Positions 8,039 through 16,051 of a stretch of 64,000 nucleotides of DNA are shown here, in pieces. The notes below the pieces were generated by a model. The model was not told the origin of the DNA and did no database searches. It was given only the letters and a program-made list of their open reading frames with translations. Position numbers and translations under genes: made by a program. The DNA is from Deltaproteobacteria bacterium (GTDB lineage: Bacteria; Desulfobacterota; Desulfobacteria; Desulfobacterales; Desulfatirhabdiaceae), in assembly GCA_016219185.1 (NCBI GenBank), contig JACRBZ010000011.1, positions 18,292 through 82,291 on the forward strand. Direction: 5' to 3'. Within the stretch, counting starts at the first letter, position 1; the number at the start of each line of letters is the position of its first letter.

Positions 8039-8992
8039 TTAGTAGTCCTGATCGATTACGATGGCAAAACGCCCATCCACCAGATCGTCAACCCTGACCT
8101 CGCCCTCCACAAGTTTGTAATCCTGAAAAATTTGGACCATTTTCTCCAGGCCGTATTTATAAATGGTGATGGGCATGTCAAATTTCGGCAAGGCGTACGC
8201 ATCCTTGAATTTGAATGCGGCCAGATCCATATGCGTTTCCCTGGCCAGTATCTGAATGGCCTCGTCCCTGTGTTCATGAATGAAAAGACGGGCAAGCAGG
8301 ATGCCGTCTACAAATTTTTTGATGGCCGCGGGATGCTGTTTGGCAAAATCCTCCTTGAACCACCACCCGCAAGAATTGAAGAGGTATTTGCTGATGGTGG
8401 AGCTGTGCACCTTTTTGATCTTGTCTCCATACATGGGGATAAAATATTTCTCACCGGTTGCAACATCCACCTGGCCGCTGAGCAGGGCCGAAAGGGCCAG
8501 GTCTTCGGTTTGAACATCAATGACTTCCGCATTGATCTTGTATTTATCCAGATCATGCCGGAGCGCCAGCCAGGGGCCGGACGGCCGGGGCTTGTTAGCG
8601 ATTTTTTTGCCTTCGAAATCCTTGATGGAATTGATCGGCGAGTCCTTTCGTGCGTAGAGATCAAAAGTGGAGTTGCCGTTGCCGGCCACCTGCACCATCC
8701 TGACCCCTTTGGAGTAGGCGGTAAAGGCCCCGGATGAGGCAAGGAAACAGCCGTCCACATCGCCCGCATGAATCAGGGAAATAATGGTTGCCGTGCCCCC
8801 CTTGACCGTGACCGGCTCAAAATCGAGTCCCAGGAGATCAAAATAGCCTTTCAGCTTTGCGATCGTCACATCCATGGTGATATCGTAGGTGCTGGTGACC
8901 ACGCGCATCTTATCTTTTTCCAGGGCCATGGCCGGCATAATTGTCACAAGCAGCCCCAGAACAGCAACAAACCCAATAATCCGTTTTTTCAT
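8039..8992 (-). CDS. SsuA-like ABC substrate-binding protein
   Basis: 317-residue periplasmic protein. The ATG at 8992 is chosen because MKKRIIGFVAVLGLLV...PAMA is a Sec signal with AxA-type cleavage and GAGGAAAT lies upstream; the longer frame back to 9118 runs through the permease gene. The mature body is NMT1/TauA-like, with GGTATIISLIHAGDVDGCFL in the first lobe. Only a few cysteines are present, unlike the binding proteins at 64-2012. It is followed by the methyltransferase gene after six bases and preceded by its permease and ATPase genes, giving a complete importer inside the corrinoid operon. The imported compound is presumably the methyl donor. Confidence 0.85.
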   Translation of the reverse strand: MKKRIIGFVAVLGLLVTIMPAMALEKDKMRVVTSTYDITMDVTIAKLKGYFDLLGLDFEPVTVKGGTATIISLIHAGDVDGCFLASSGAFTAYSKGVRMVQVAGNGNSTFDLYARKDSPINSIKDFEGKKIANKPRPSGPWLALRHDLDKYKINAEVIDVQTEDLALSALLSGQVDVATGEKYFIPMYGDKIKKVHSSTISKYLFNSCGWWFKEDFAKQHPAAIKKFVDGILLARLFIHEHRDEAIQILARETHMDLAAFKFKDAYALPKFDMPITIYKYGLEKMVQIFQDYKLVEGEVRVDDLVDGRFAIVIDQDY

Positions 8993-9026
8993 TTGCAATG
9001 ATTTCCTCTTTTTTAATGTTTGGTGT

Positions 9027-9815
9027 TTACCGGGAAAGGGTCTTGCCTTTTTGCCAGGGCATGACCTTTTTCTCGGTGTAGCGGACAAACCAGTCCAGGC
9101 TGAAACCGAGAATGCCAACCACGATGAGTGTCATGAACATGGTGGACGTGTTCAACCTTTCCCTTGCATCTTCAAGAAGATATCCCAGGCCGTCATTGCC
9201 CGAGATGATCTCGACAAAAAGCAGCACCACGAAAGATGACGTGGAAGCGATGCGAATACCCGCATATATGGAAGGCAACGCCGAGGGCAAGATGACGCCG
9301 AACAATATCTGCCGGTCATTGGCTCCCAGAGACCGTGCGGATTTGACCAGCAGGCTGTCCACATTCTGAACCCCTTCCAGCGTGGGGATGACAGTATAAA
9401 AAAACGCGCCCAGTCCGATCAGTACCACTTTGGGTAAATCCCCGAATCCGAACCACACGATCAGCAGCGGAGCCAGGGCAGTTTTGGGAATGGCACGAAC
9501 GAAGTTGATGACAAAGTCGAAGAAATCCTCCAGGCGTTCAAACCATCCCAGCAGGATGCCGGAGGTGATTCCCAGGGTCGAACCGATCAAGAAGCCGATC
9601 GCGCACCTTCGCAGGCTCACAAAAACATGCCGGAAGATTTCGCCGCTAATGGCATAACTCACAAAGTCGGACCCCACGGCTCCGAGTTTGGGAAGGAGAA
9701 TGGGGGAAACGTTTCCACGGGTGGTGGCAATCATCCAAACAATGAAGACTGCGGCTGGTAGCACGCATTTCAGCAAGAGTTTCCCCGCTGACTTTTTGAG
9801 CTCACGACTATTCAT
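9027..9815 (-). CDS. SsuC/TauC-type ABC permease
   Basis: 262-residue inner-membrane permease with six predicted helices. The start ATG at 9815 sits inside the 3' end of the ATPase gene; the longer frame back to 9938 is the shadow of that gene. The EAA loop needed to couple to the ATPase is seen as ARSLGANDRQILFGVILP, with the conserved Gly, near residue 170. The family imports sulfonates, nitrate, thiamine precursors and similar small anions. It belongs with the ATPase upstream and the binding protein downstream as one importer. Confidence 0.88.
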   Translation of the reverse strand: MNSRELKKSAGKLLLKCVLPAAVFIVWMIATTRGNVSPILLPKLGAVGSDFVSYAISGEIFRHVFVSLRRCAIGFLIGSTLGITSGILLGWFERLEDFFDFVINFVRAIPKTALAPLLIVWFGFGDLPKVVLIGLGAFFYTVIPTLEGVQNVDSLLVKSARSLGANDRQILFGVILPSALPSIYAGIRIASTSSFVVLLFVEIISGNDGLGYLLEDARERLNTSTMFMTLIVVGILGFSLDWFVRYTEKKVMPWQKGKTLSR

Positions 9816-10605
9816 GCCGGCACTCGCTTTCCGGGTCCAAAGTTTTCTTGCCGTTCTCCGAGAGCAGCAGCCGCACGTGAAGTTCCGTCTTTCGAAAACT
9901 TTCCCCCAGGCGGACCTTGAAATCCCTCGGTCTTTCAATTTCGATGGGAATCAAATCCTTGATGGCCCCAGGACATTTGGACATGACAACAACCCGGTCG
10001 GACAGGAATATGGCTTCCCCCACATCGTGGGTCACAAAGACAATGGTCACGCCCGTCTGCTTCCACAAATTGAGGAGCTCCCGCTGGCAGATTTCCCGGG
10101 TTTGAGCGTCCAATGCGGCAAACGGCTCATCCAGGAGCAGTATATCCGGACTGTTTGCCAGAGCTCTTGCCAGGGCGACCCGCTGCTGCATGCCTCCCGA
10201 CAATTCATGCGGGTAGAACTTTTCAAAGCCGTTCAGGTTCACCATCTCGATATGCTGACGCGATATCTCGTTTCTTGTTTTTCTGGCGATTCCCCGAATC
10301 TTGAGTCCGTATTCGATGTTTTTTTGAACCGTCAGCCAGGGGAAAAGTCCATACTGTTGGAAAACGATGGCCAGATGCGATTGTCTCTTTTCAATGGCAA
10401 GGCCGTCGATGGAGATCTCACCGCTGCTGCGCGCTTGCAATCCGGCGATGATTTCCAGGAGCGTTGACTTGCCGCAGCCGCTGGGTCCCAGCACCGATAC
10501 GAATTCTCCTGCGGCAACTTCGAGATTCAGGCTGTCAAGGGCCACGAAATTCTCCCTTGCGCCGTTGATGTATTCCTTCCGGAGGTCTTTGATGGTCAGC
10601 TTCAT
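9808..10605 (-). CDS. SsuB/TauB-type ABC ATPase
   Basis: 265-residue ATP-binding subunit starting at ATG 10605 (MKLTIKDL); the in-frame extension to 10731 overlaps the preceding gene. Walker A is GPSGCGKST near residue 40, the ABC signature is LSGGMQQR, Walker B is ILLLDEP and the switch His is in VTHD. It drives import through the permease encoded immediately downstream, with which it overlaps by eight bases. A 49-base gap separates it from the methyltransferase gene upstream, which contains no terminator-like hairpin that I can see. Confidence 0.9.
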   Translation of the reverse strand: MKLTIKDLRKEYINGARENFVALDSLNLEVAAGEFVSVLGPSGCGKSTLLEIIAGLQARSSGEISIDGLAIEKRQSHLAIVFQQYGLFPWLTVQKNIEYGLKIRGIARKTRNEISRQHIEMVNLNGFEKFYPHELSGGMQQRVALARALANSPDILLLDEPFAALDAQTREICQRELLNLWKQTGVTIVFVTHDVGEAIFLSDRVVVMSKCPGAIKDLIPIEIERPRDFKVRLGESFRKTELHVRLLLSENGKKTLDPESECRHE

Positions 10606-10654
10606 CGGTGAATGCCCCGCTTCCCGCGAATTATGGAACAAATGGGTCGGTGCA

Positions 10655-11725
10655 TCAGTAATACCCGTGCATAAAAAGAGTGTGAGCCAGGGCTTCCAGA
10701 TTCTCCAGCGGTGTATCGGGTGGAAATTCACAGGCGGGCATAAGCATGAAACCCCCGGGGTGTTTCATGCCGGCAGTCAGGCATCGCCCGACCTCCGCGA
10801 TCACAGCCTCCCGGGATCCCTTGTGGAGAACGCCGTTGTTCACATTGCCGCCGAGGATATGGGTCTTACCGATGACGACGCCTGTCTTTTCAAGGTCCAT
10901 TTCATGTCCGATGGAAAATACCGTGCGGGGGGGAAGCGGGATATCCGCCCAGTGGGCCAGGTTGGCGGTGTGGTCGCCGCATAGATGAACCACCACGTTT
11001 GCAATCCCTGCCGATCGGTAAAAATCAAAGATCTCCCGAATATAGGGTTTTGCGTATGTCACGAACATCTCGACCGGAATCAACTGGTTGGATTCCATGG
11101 GTACTCCGGCAAACACGCTGCAGTTTCGGGCGCCATGCTTTTTGATGGTCTTTTCGGCGGTCCGGATGATGAAACGGGTGACTTTTTGCTGCAGATTATG
11201 AACGGCTTCCGGATAGCGCACCAGCCATTTGAGAAAATTCGCCCGCCCCACAATACCGGCGGAAAACGTGGTGGGCGTGCCTCCCGGAAGCGATGCCGGG
11301 AACCCCTGCCGGCGACTGAGGGTGTTGAATTGATCCACAAGCGGGTTCATGCCCGCTGTTTCAGGGTCCGGTTCCAAAAGCGTGTCCACCTGATGCGGCT
11401 CATGTAGCAGGGGCTCGGAACCGGGGGCGATGAAACGGTTGTTGTCCGGCCAGATGATTTTTCCGCCAAACTCCCATGCGCCCCGGTCCGCCCATCCATA
11501 AGTGGGACGGCCGTTCATCCATGGATAAGCCTGCATGAGATGCATGCCCGCTGCAAAAGCTTTTTCCGGATTGCGGTAGAACTCACCCCTGTCGATGCCG
11601 AAGATCCTTGCGGAAAACCCCATTGAAAATGGATTGAAAGGCACTCTGTCCATGGGCTCCCCGGCAATGAGCGCCATGAGACGCTCTCTGGGGGTCAAGG
11701 TGTCTTTTTCGATAAAACCGCTCAT
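10655..11725 (-). CDS. second MtaA-like (UroD superfamily) methyltransferase
   Basis: 356-residue TIM-barrel protein. The start at ATG 11725 overlaps the oxidoreductase stop (ATGA); the upstream frame to 12043 is noncoding shadow. Zinc-site residues are visible as VVVHLCGDH (His-x-Cys) and MPACEFPP near the C-terminus. It is clearly diverged from the protein at 7001-8032, with an insertion rich in aromatic and Gly residues after residue 40 (YPWMNGRPTYGWADRGAWEF). Two MtaA-like proteins in one operon suggest that one acts as the substrate-specific enzyme that methylates the corrinoid and the other transfers the methyl onward to a thiol or pterin. This division is inference. Confidence 0.8.
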   Translation of the reverse strand: MSGFIEKDTLTPRERLMALIAGEPMDRVPFNPFSMGFSARIFGIDRGEFYRNPEKAFAAGMHLMQAYPWMNGRPTYGWADRGAWEFGGKIIWPDNNRFIAPGSEPLLHEPHQVDTLLEPDPETAGMNPLVDQFNTLSRRQGFPASLPGGTPTTFSAGIVGRANFLKWLVRYPEAVHNLQQKVTRFIIRTAEKTIKKHGARNCSVFAGVPMESNQLIPVEMFVTYAKPYIREIFDFYRSAGIANVVVHLCGDHTANLAHWADIPLPPRTVFSIGHEMDLEKTGVVIGKTHILGGNVNNGVLHKGSREAVIAEVGRCLTAGMKHPGGFMLMPACEFPPDTPLENLEALAHTLFMHGYY

Positions 11726-13731
11726 CGGTCCGTCTTTCTGTCGACTCTGGCGGGAAGAGCCCGCATCCAGGGAAAGCCCGACAGGGGATCGAGGTGTTGG
11801 AGACCGGTAATTTCGTTGACATTGGCTTCCACCCACCCATGCGTCATTCGCAGGCAGTCCGGACGCACCTCCGGGGTGAGCCTCACGCAAAGCTCGATAC
11901 TGCCATCCCGGGTGGAAAGCCGGACCCTGTCTCCGTCTCCGATACCGAGGCGAGACGCCGCATCGGTATGTATATCCAATAAAGGCTCCGGCATTGTCGC
12001 TTTGCAGGTGGGGCTCTGCCTGAACTGGCTGTGCTGGTAGCACGGCACGCGATCTCCGGTGCTCAGCCAGAAAGGAAATTCATCATCAGGACCGTATGGC
12101 AGCCTGAAAGAATCCGGGGTAGGTAATGCGGGATTCCCCGTTGCTTCCACGGACCGGGAATAATAATGCACCTTTCCGTCAGGCGTGTTCCAGGCGCCTT
12201 TCCTGGTTTTTTCAGGTTGATATTCCACCGTCGCGGATGGGCTGTTTAAAAGATCGTCGAGAGTTATGCCGCTAACCGACAGCCTGTGCATCAAGGCATC
12301 CCGATTGTCTTCCCAGGGAAGCAGATTGCCGAGTCCGAGAGCCCCGGCAAGCCGGAAAAGGAACTTCCATGTGGGCCAACCCATGCCCGAGGACGCCACC
12401 GGCCGAATCAATCCCAAATGGGGCTGTCCCATCCGGCCATAGTCAATCAATTCCAGATTTTCCAGGAAGGATGCGGCCGGAAAAACCAGATCCGCCATTT
12501 GCGCGGTCGGGGTCATGAAAAGATCGAAGACCGCCATGAAATCAAGTTTTTCAAAGGCCCTGCGATACGTTTGCGTATTGGGAAAGGTCAGCAGGGGGTT
12601 GCCTCCCACGACCAGCATGGCGCGAACCGGATAGGGAACATCGTCCAGGATGGCCCGTGGCAGATACATGCCCTGGCCCTGGCCCAGGTTGGCCGTAAAA
12701 AGCGGCCTTTCAATTTTGCCGATCGGGTCCGCCATGACGGGGTATCGGTCCATTCCCGGAAGCGGGGCAAGAAGCGATGCCATGGGCGCCGTGACGGCTT
12801 CAGGATCCAGAATCGTTAAAAGAGACGCAATGGCGCGTACCGTCTGAACACCGTTTGGCTGCAATTCGAGACCCGATCCGGTCTGTATCCAGCCGGGCAA
12901 ATTATCGAAAATCAAAGATGCTGCTTCCCAAAACCTGTTTTCTTCGATCCCGGTGGGTTTAAGGAGGTCCGTGAGGGGAATGCCGGAAACCAGTTTCTTC
13001 AGATCATCCCATCCATTGCTGAGTGCCTGCGAGGACGCGATATGTCGATTCTCGATGGCGAACTTGATAAATGCCAGGGCAAGGAACCCGTCCGAGCCGG
13101 GTGTGATGGAAAGGTGATAATCCGCCAGTTTTGCCGTATTCGTGGTTGAAGGGTCAATGACGATGAGCTTTGTTCCCGCTTTCAAGGACTTTTTCAGGGC
13201 GCCGGCGGACCTGGCAAGCGCCACGGCAGGGTTGGCCCCCCATATGATCGCCGTTTTTATCCTGGCGTAATCCGGTGCGGGCATTCCGCCGCAGGTCAAT
13301 CTAAAACCCAAGGTCATGGCGAAGTGACAGAGACTTCCGACCGTAATGTAGTTGGGGGTTCCGAAGCCATGCGCGAGATGACTCATGTACTGAGAGATTT
13401 CCTGATGTTTCAGGGATTCCCCCTTGTAGAATACAACGCTTTGCGGACCGTGATTCTGTCGGCAGCGATCCAACCGGTAAGCCAGGATTGACAAAGCATC
13501 CTCATAGGAAATTTCTGTCCAGCTAGACCTTTTTTTCAACAGCGGTTGACGCAACCGGTGGGGGGAGGCGTATATCTCGCCGTAGTTCTTCCCTCGAAGA
13601 CATACGAACCCCCGGCTGATGGGATGCCGGGGATTTCCGGTTATGTGAATATCACCGCCATGATCCTGTATCAATATACCGCAATTTTCTTTGCAGACAT
13701 GACATATGGATGGGGTATGGTTAGATTTCAA
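11722..13731 (-). CDS. molybdopterin oxidoreductase (DMSO reductase superfamily)
   Basis: 669-residue Mo/W-bisPGD enzyme with an N-terminal 4Fe-4S site (Cys10-x2-Cys13-x3-Cys17 ... Cys44). The pterin-binding regions include VVFYKGESLK and IIWGANPAV, and the C-terminal molydopterin dinucleotide domain starts near STGDRVPCYQHS. No Tat signal is seen, so it is probably cytoplasmic. Length suits formate dehydrogenase H-, acetylene hydratase- or thiosulfate reductase-like members, and I cannot choose among them. The start is a TTG at 13731 with AAGGA about ten bases upstream. As first gene of the corrinoid operon, overlapping the methyltransferase by four bases, it may oxidise or hydrate the substrate or product of methyl transfer. 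The 21-bp element lies about 60 bases upstream. Confidence 0.85.
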   Translation of the reverse strand: MKSNHTPSICHVCKENCGILIQDHGGDIHITGNPRHPISRGFVCLRGKNYGEIYASPHRLRQPLLKKRSSWTEISYEDALSILAYRLDRCRQNHGPQSVVFYKGESLKHQEISQYMSHLAHGFGTPNYITVGSLCHFAMTLGFRLTCGGMPAPDYARIKTAIIWGANPAVALARSAGALKKSLKAGTKLIVIDPSTTNTAKLADYHLSITPGSDGFLALAFIKFAIENRHIASSQALSNGWDDLKKLVSGIPLTDLLKPTGIEENRFWEAASLIFDNLPGWIQTGSGLELQPNGVQTVRAIASLLTILDPEAVTAPMASLLAPLPGMDRYPVMADPIGKIERPLFTANLGQGQGMYLPRAILDDVPYPVRAMLVVGGNPLLTFPNTQTYRRAFEKLDFMAVFDLFMTPTAQMADLVFPAASFLENLELIDYGRMGQPHLGLIRPVASSGMGWPTWKFLFRLAGALGLGNLLPWEDNRDALMHRLSVSGITLDDLLNSPSATVEYQPEKTRKGAWNTPDGKVHYYSRSVEATGNPALPTPDSFRLPYGPDDEFPFWLSTGDRVPCYQHSQFRQSPTCKATMPEPLLDIHTDAASRLGIGDGDRVRLSTRDGSIELCVRLTPEVRPDCLRMTHGWVEANVNEITGLQHLDPLSGFPWMRALPARVDRKTDR

Positions 13732-13791
13732 AATGTTATTTCCTTTTGACGAATCATCACTTCATTGAGTTGACGTGTTATTTACATTATA

Positions 13792-13812
13792 AATAATTAT
13801 AAGTCTAATTCA
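13792..13812 (-). promoter_or_regulatory. 21-bp element shared with the saoT leader (copy 2)
   Basis: Same bases as 4592-4612 except T at the fifteenth position. It lies 61-81 bases before the start of the molybdopterin oxidoreductase gene, at nearly the same distance as copy 1 from saoT. The surrounding 13740-13860 is very AT-rich and holds no gene. The interval 13732-14209 otherwise contains only a six-codon frame at 13918 behind a GGAGGT and the hairpin at 14097. Confidence 0.6.
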
Positions 13813-14096
13813 AAAAAGCTATATAAAGGTGGGATTTATAGCAATAACTTATTTAAGCATTGCATTCATGTTCGATCGAGAGCGCTGCATTCAATTAATT
13901 TACCGGAGGTATATTTATGAAATTCAACCTTTGCTGAAGACTGACAGCCCCATCAAACCGGAGATTCAGCTCAGCGTTTATGGGCAGATTCTGGAGTCGC
14001 AAAAAAAGACGCAGTAAGGTGTGGGGGGGCCTTTCCAAGGTTGCCTGATGACAACCGGGCACGGTTCGGGAAGATGCGATAAACTTTATTTTTGTA

Positions 14097-14118
14097 GGGG
14101 TTCAATATTTTGAACCCC
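14097..14118. terminator. hairpin in the intergenic region after the HesB-like gene
   Basis: GGGGTTCAA, loop TATT, TTGAACCCC: a perfect nine-bp stem. No clear U-tract follows on either strand, so it may be a weak terminator or processing site for the minus-strand HesB-like gene that ends at 14210. A second short repeat of GCCCGGG lies at about 14160-14185. Confidence 0.4.
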
Positions 14119-14209
14119 TTCCCTGCTTTCCGTGTTTTCCGCGGAGAGTTTTTTGATATGGCCCGGGTTATAATCAACGCCCGGGATTCACTTATCCGTT
14201 TATTGTCGA

Positions 14210-14527
14210 TCAATCAGAGCAACAGGACCCGGTTGTTCCGCAACTGGAGCACCCTGAAGAAAATTTAATGGCGCAATCCAGCTTGAAGCCATTTGGCAGG
14301 AAATCGACTTTAATGGGTTTGGCTTTCTCCATGAACTGCTTGTCAACGATATAGGTGAATCCGTCAATTTCAAACACGTCATCCGTGGTTTTTTGCTCAT
14401 CCAGGGCCATTGCCAGGCTTGGCCCGCCGCAGCCGCCTTCATTGATGAAAATACGAATGGGTACAATTTCCTTGCCTTTGAAATATTCAACGATCTGGTT
14501 TGTCGCTGATGCCGTAACCTCAACCAT
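14210..14527 (-). CDS. HesB/IscA-like protein with Cys-rich tail
   Basis: 105-residue protein related to A-type Fe-S carriers. The start ATG at 14527 has an ideal GGAGG six bases upstream. The first conserved Cys is in NEGGCGGPS (Cys33), where some relatives in the HesB-like (seleno)protein family carry Sec. The usual C-terminal CGC of IscA is replaced by a longer tail, SSGCSSCGTTGSCCSD, with five Cys. The protein could hold an Fe-S cluster or another thiophilic metal. It lies upstream of the Mo-enzyme operon on the same strand but about 480 bases away with AT-rich spacer, so it is probably transcribed separately. Confidence 0.8.
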   Translation of the reverse strand: MVEVTASATNQIVEYFKGKEIVPIRIFINEGGCGGPSLAMALDEQKTTDDVFEIDGFTYIVDKQFMEKAKPIKVDFLPNGFKLDCAIKFSSGCSSCGTTGSCCSD

Positions 14528-14697
14528 GATATCCTCCAATATAAATAATGAATAATAAATAGAAATATAATGCATAAAATGAATAGCAACTATACGTATT
14601 CATTATCTTAATTAACCTTCAATGTAGAAGTTGTCAATGGCAAATCGGCATGGATGCCTGATGATCGCGGGCAGCGGGCATTTACGGGAGCATATCG

Positions 14698-14898
14698 ATG
14701 AAATACTGGTTGATGAAATCCGAGCCGACAACGTTTGGGATCGATGACCTGATGGCGCGTCCGGACGGGATCGATCACTGGGATGGCGTGCGCAACTACC
14801 AGGCGCGAAACTTTCTGCGCTTATCGATTCAGCCGGTGACCCAAAGCGAGTTTGATTTTATCGTCGCGCTTGACCGCGCGGACCTTCCCGGAAGTTAA
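14698..14898 (+). pseudogene. EVE-domain protein gene with internal deletion
   Basis: The 66-residue product begins exactly like an EVE-domain protein (MKYWLMKSEPTTFGIDDL, then DGVRNYQARNFLR) and ends like one (RLSIQPVTQSEFDFIVALD), but the roughly 85 residues that normally lie between are missing. The join is in frame after ARNFLR. EVE proteins read modified bases or RNA and are normally 140-155 residues. The truncated product lacks the binding-pocket core, so I call it a pseudogene. Its end overlaps the convergent regulator gene by four bases. Confidence 0.7.
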
Positions 14899-15908
14899 CC
14901 ACCATTTCCGGACCGCCCCGTTGCCCGATCCTTCTGCCGGGTGAATTTATTCCGGTATTCCCTGGGCGACAGGCCGGTGTATTCTTTGAATAATTTACGG
15001 AAGGTGCTGCTGTTTTCATAGCCGATGGCCCGGGTGATTTCATCAACCGTGTCCGGCCTTGTTTCCAGGATTCTTTTGGCTGTTTCGATGCGCATCTGCT
15101 GCAGGCAATTCAACGGAGATTCGCCGGTGGCTTTCTTGAACCGGCGGATAAAATGCCGGGGACTGATCCCCACCTGTCCGGCAAGGGCTTCCATGCTCAT
15201 GTTTTCCGTCAGATGGGCTTCCATCCACTGCTGTGCCTTGAGAATTCCGTCATCGCCATGGCCTTTATAAACATTGAATATGGCGTAGGAAGCCTGGCTT
15301 ACCCGGCTGGAATCCACCAGAAAGGCTTTGGAACACTGGGACGCCAGTTCGGACGAGCCAAAGGTTTCAATGATATGAAGCCCCAGATTGTAGAATGCGG
15401 ACACGGCTCCGGAACAGATCAGGCCTTTATCCCGGGTGAGAATGCGTTCCGGTTTCAAAATGACTTTGGGGTAGCGGCGTCGAAAAAGCCGGGCAAAGAC
15501 CCAGTTGGTGGTTGCCAGTCTGCCATCCAGCAAACCGGTTTCCGCCAGAACAAATGTGCCGGTGCACAGAGCTGCGATGGACACGCCCTGCTCGTACCGG
15601 TCCGTTATCCAGTTGAGCATGCCTTTTGCATTTTCGGGAAGAAGTTCCACATTGGGCAGAAAGGGCGGGATGATGATGAGATCGGTTTGTTCAAGATCCG
15701 TGAAACCGCCATCCGGCGTGATCTGAAATCCGCCGCTGACACAAACGGCTTTTCCATCCGGGCTCAGGATCCGTGTTTCAAATAACGGTTCTGTTTTCTT
15801 ACCGGTATTTGCTGAATGCCAGAGATTGGCGATGGTAAAGCTGTCAATCAATCCGGAAATCCCTGAAAAACCGCAGCCGTCAGCCGCAATAAAGCTGATT
15901 TTTGCCAC
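14895..15908 (-). CDS. GlxA/FtrA-type AraC-family transcriptional regulator
   Basis: 337 residues: an N-terminal DJ-1/PfpI-like (class I amidotransferase-fold) domain, residues 1-195, with the nucleophile-elbow Cys in IAALCTGTF, and a C-terminal AraC double helix-turn-helix, residues 215-320 (GISPRHFIRRFKKATGESP and IGYENSSTFRKLFKEYTG). Such regulators usually control a neighbouring divergent gene in response to a small metabolite. Here the divergent neighbour is the ferredoxin-like gene at 16052. The 143-base spacer contains two related blocks, TTTGTCATTTATG and TCTGTCAAATGGTATG, that could be binding sites. Confidence 0.88.
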   Translation of the reverse strand: MAKISFIAADGCGFSGISGLIDSFTIANLWHSANTGKKTEPLFETRILSPDGKAVCVSGGFQITPDGGFTDLEQTDLIIIPPFLPNVELLPENAKGMLNWITDRYEQGVSIAALCTGTFVLAETGLLDGRLATTNWVFARLFRRRYPKVILKPERILTRDKGLICSGAVSAFYNLGLHIIETFGSSELASQCSKAFLVDSSRVSQASYAIFNVYKGHGDDGILKAQQWMEAHLTENMSMEALAGQVGISPRHFIRRFKKATGESPLNCLQQMRIETAKRILETRPDTVDEITRAIGYENSSTFRKLFKEYTGLSPREYRNKFTRQKDRATGRSGNGG

Positions 15909-16051
15909 CGCTTACTCCTTTCTTCCATCGTGCGTTCCGGTTAAACGCCAAATTATTATGTCTGTTTTGGAACGCTATTTGTCATTTATGCCGCTTTTGA
16001 ATCGTTCTGTCAAATGGTATGATTCGACAAAAAAACAGACAGGAGGGAAAC

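Noticed and set aside
7670..8737. Long plus-strand open frame across the methyltransferase and binding-protein genes
   Set aside because: It lies antisense to two well-supported genes, with His/Gly/Arg-rich composition typical of a shadow frame.
7001..11725. UroD-like proteins as true uroporphyrinogen decarboxylases
   Set aside because: Both carry the HxC...C zinc site of methylcobamide methyltransferases and sit with a corrinoid protein, not with haem genes.
4751..11725. Methanol- or methylamine-specific methyltransferase system
   Set aside because: No MtaB, MtbB, MtmB or MttB gene is present, and no amber-codon (pyrrolysine) frame was noticed.
13918..14017. Cys-UGA motif in a small plus-strand frame as a new selenoprotein
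   Set aside because: The frame after the UGA is Arg/Ser-rich and unlike protein; the hairpin needed for SECIS is not evident.
15153..15785. Plus-strand frame antisense to the GlxA-type regulator
   Set aside because: Pure shadow of a well-conserved AraC-family gene.
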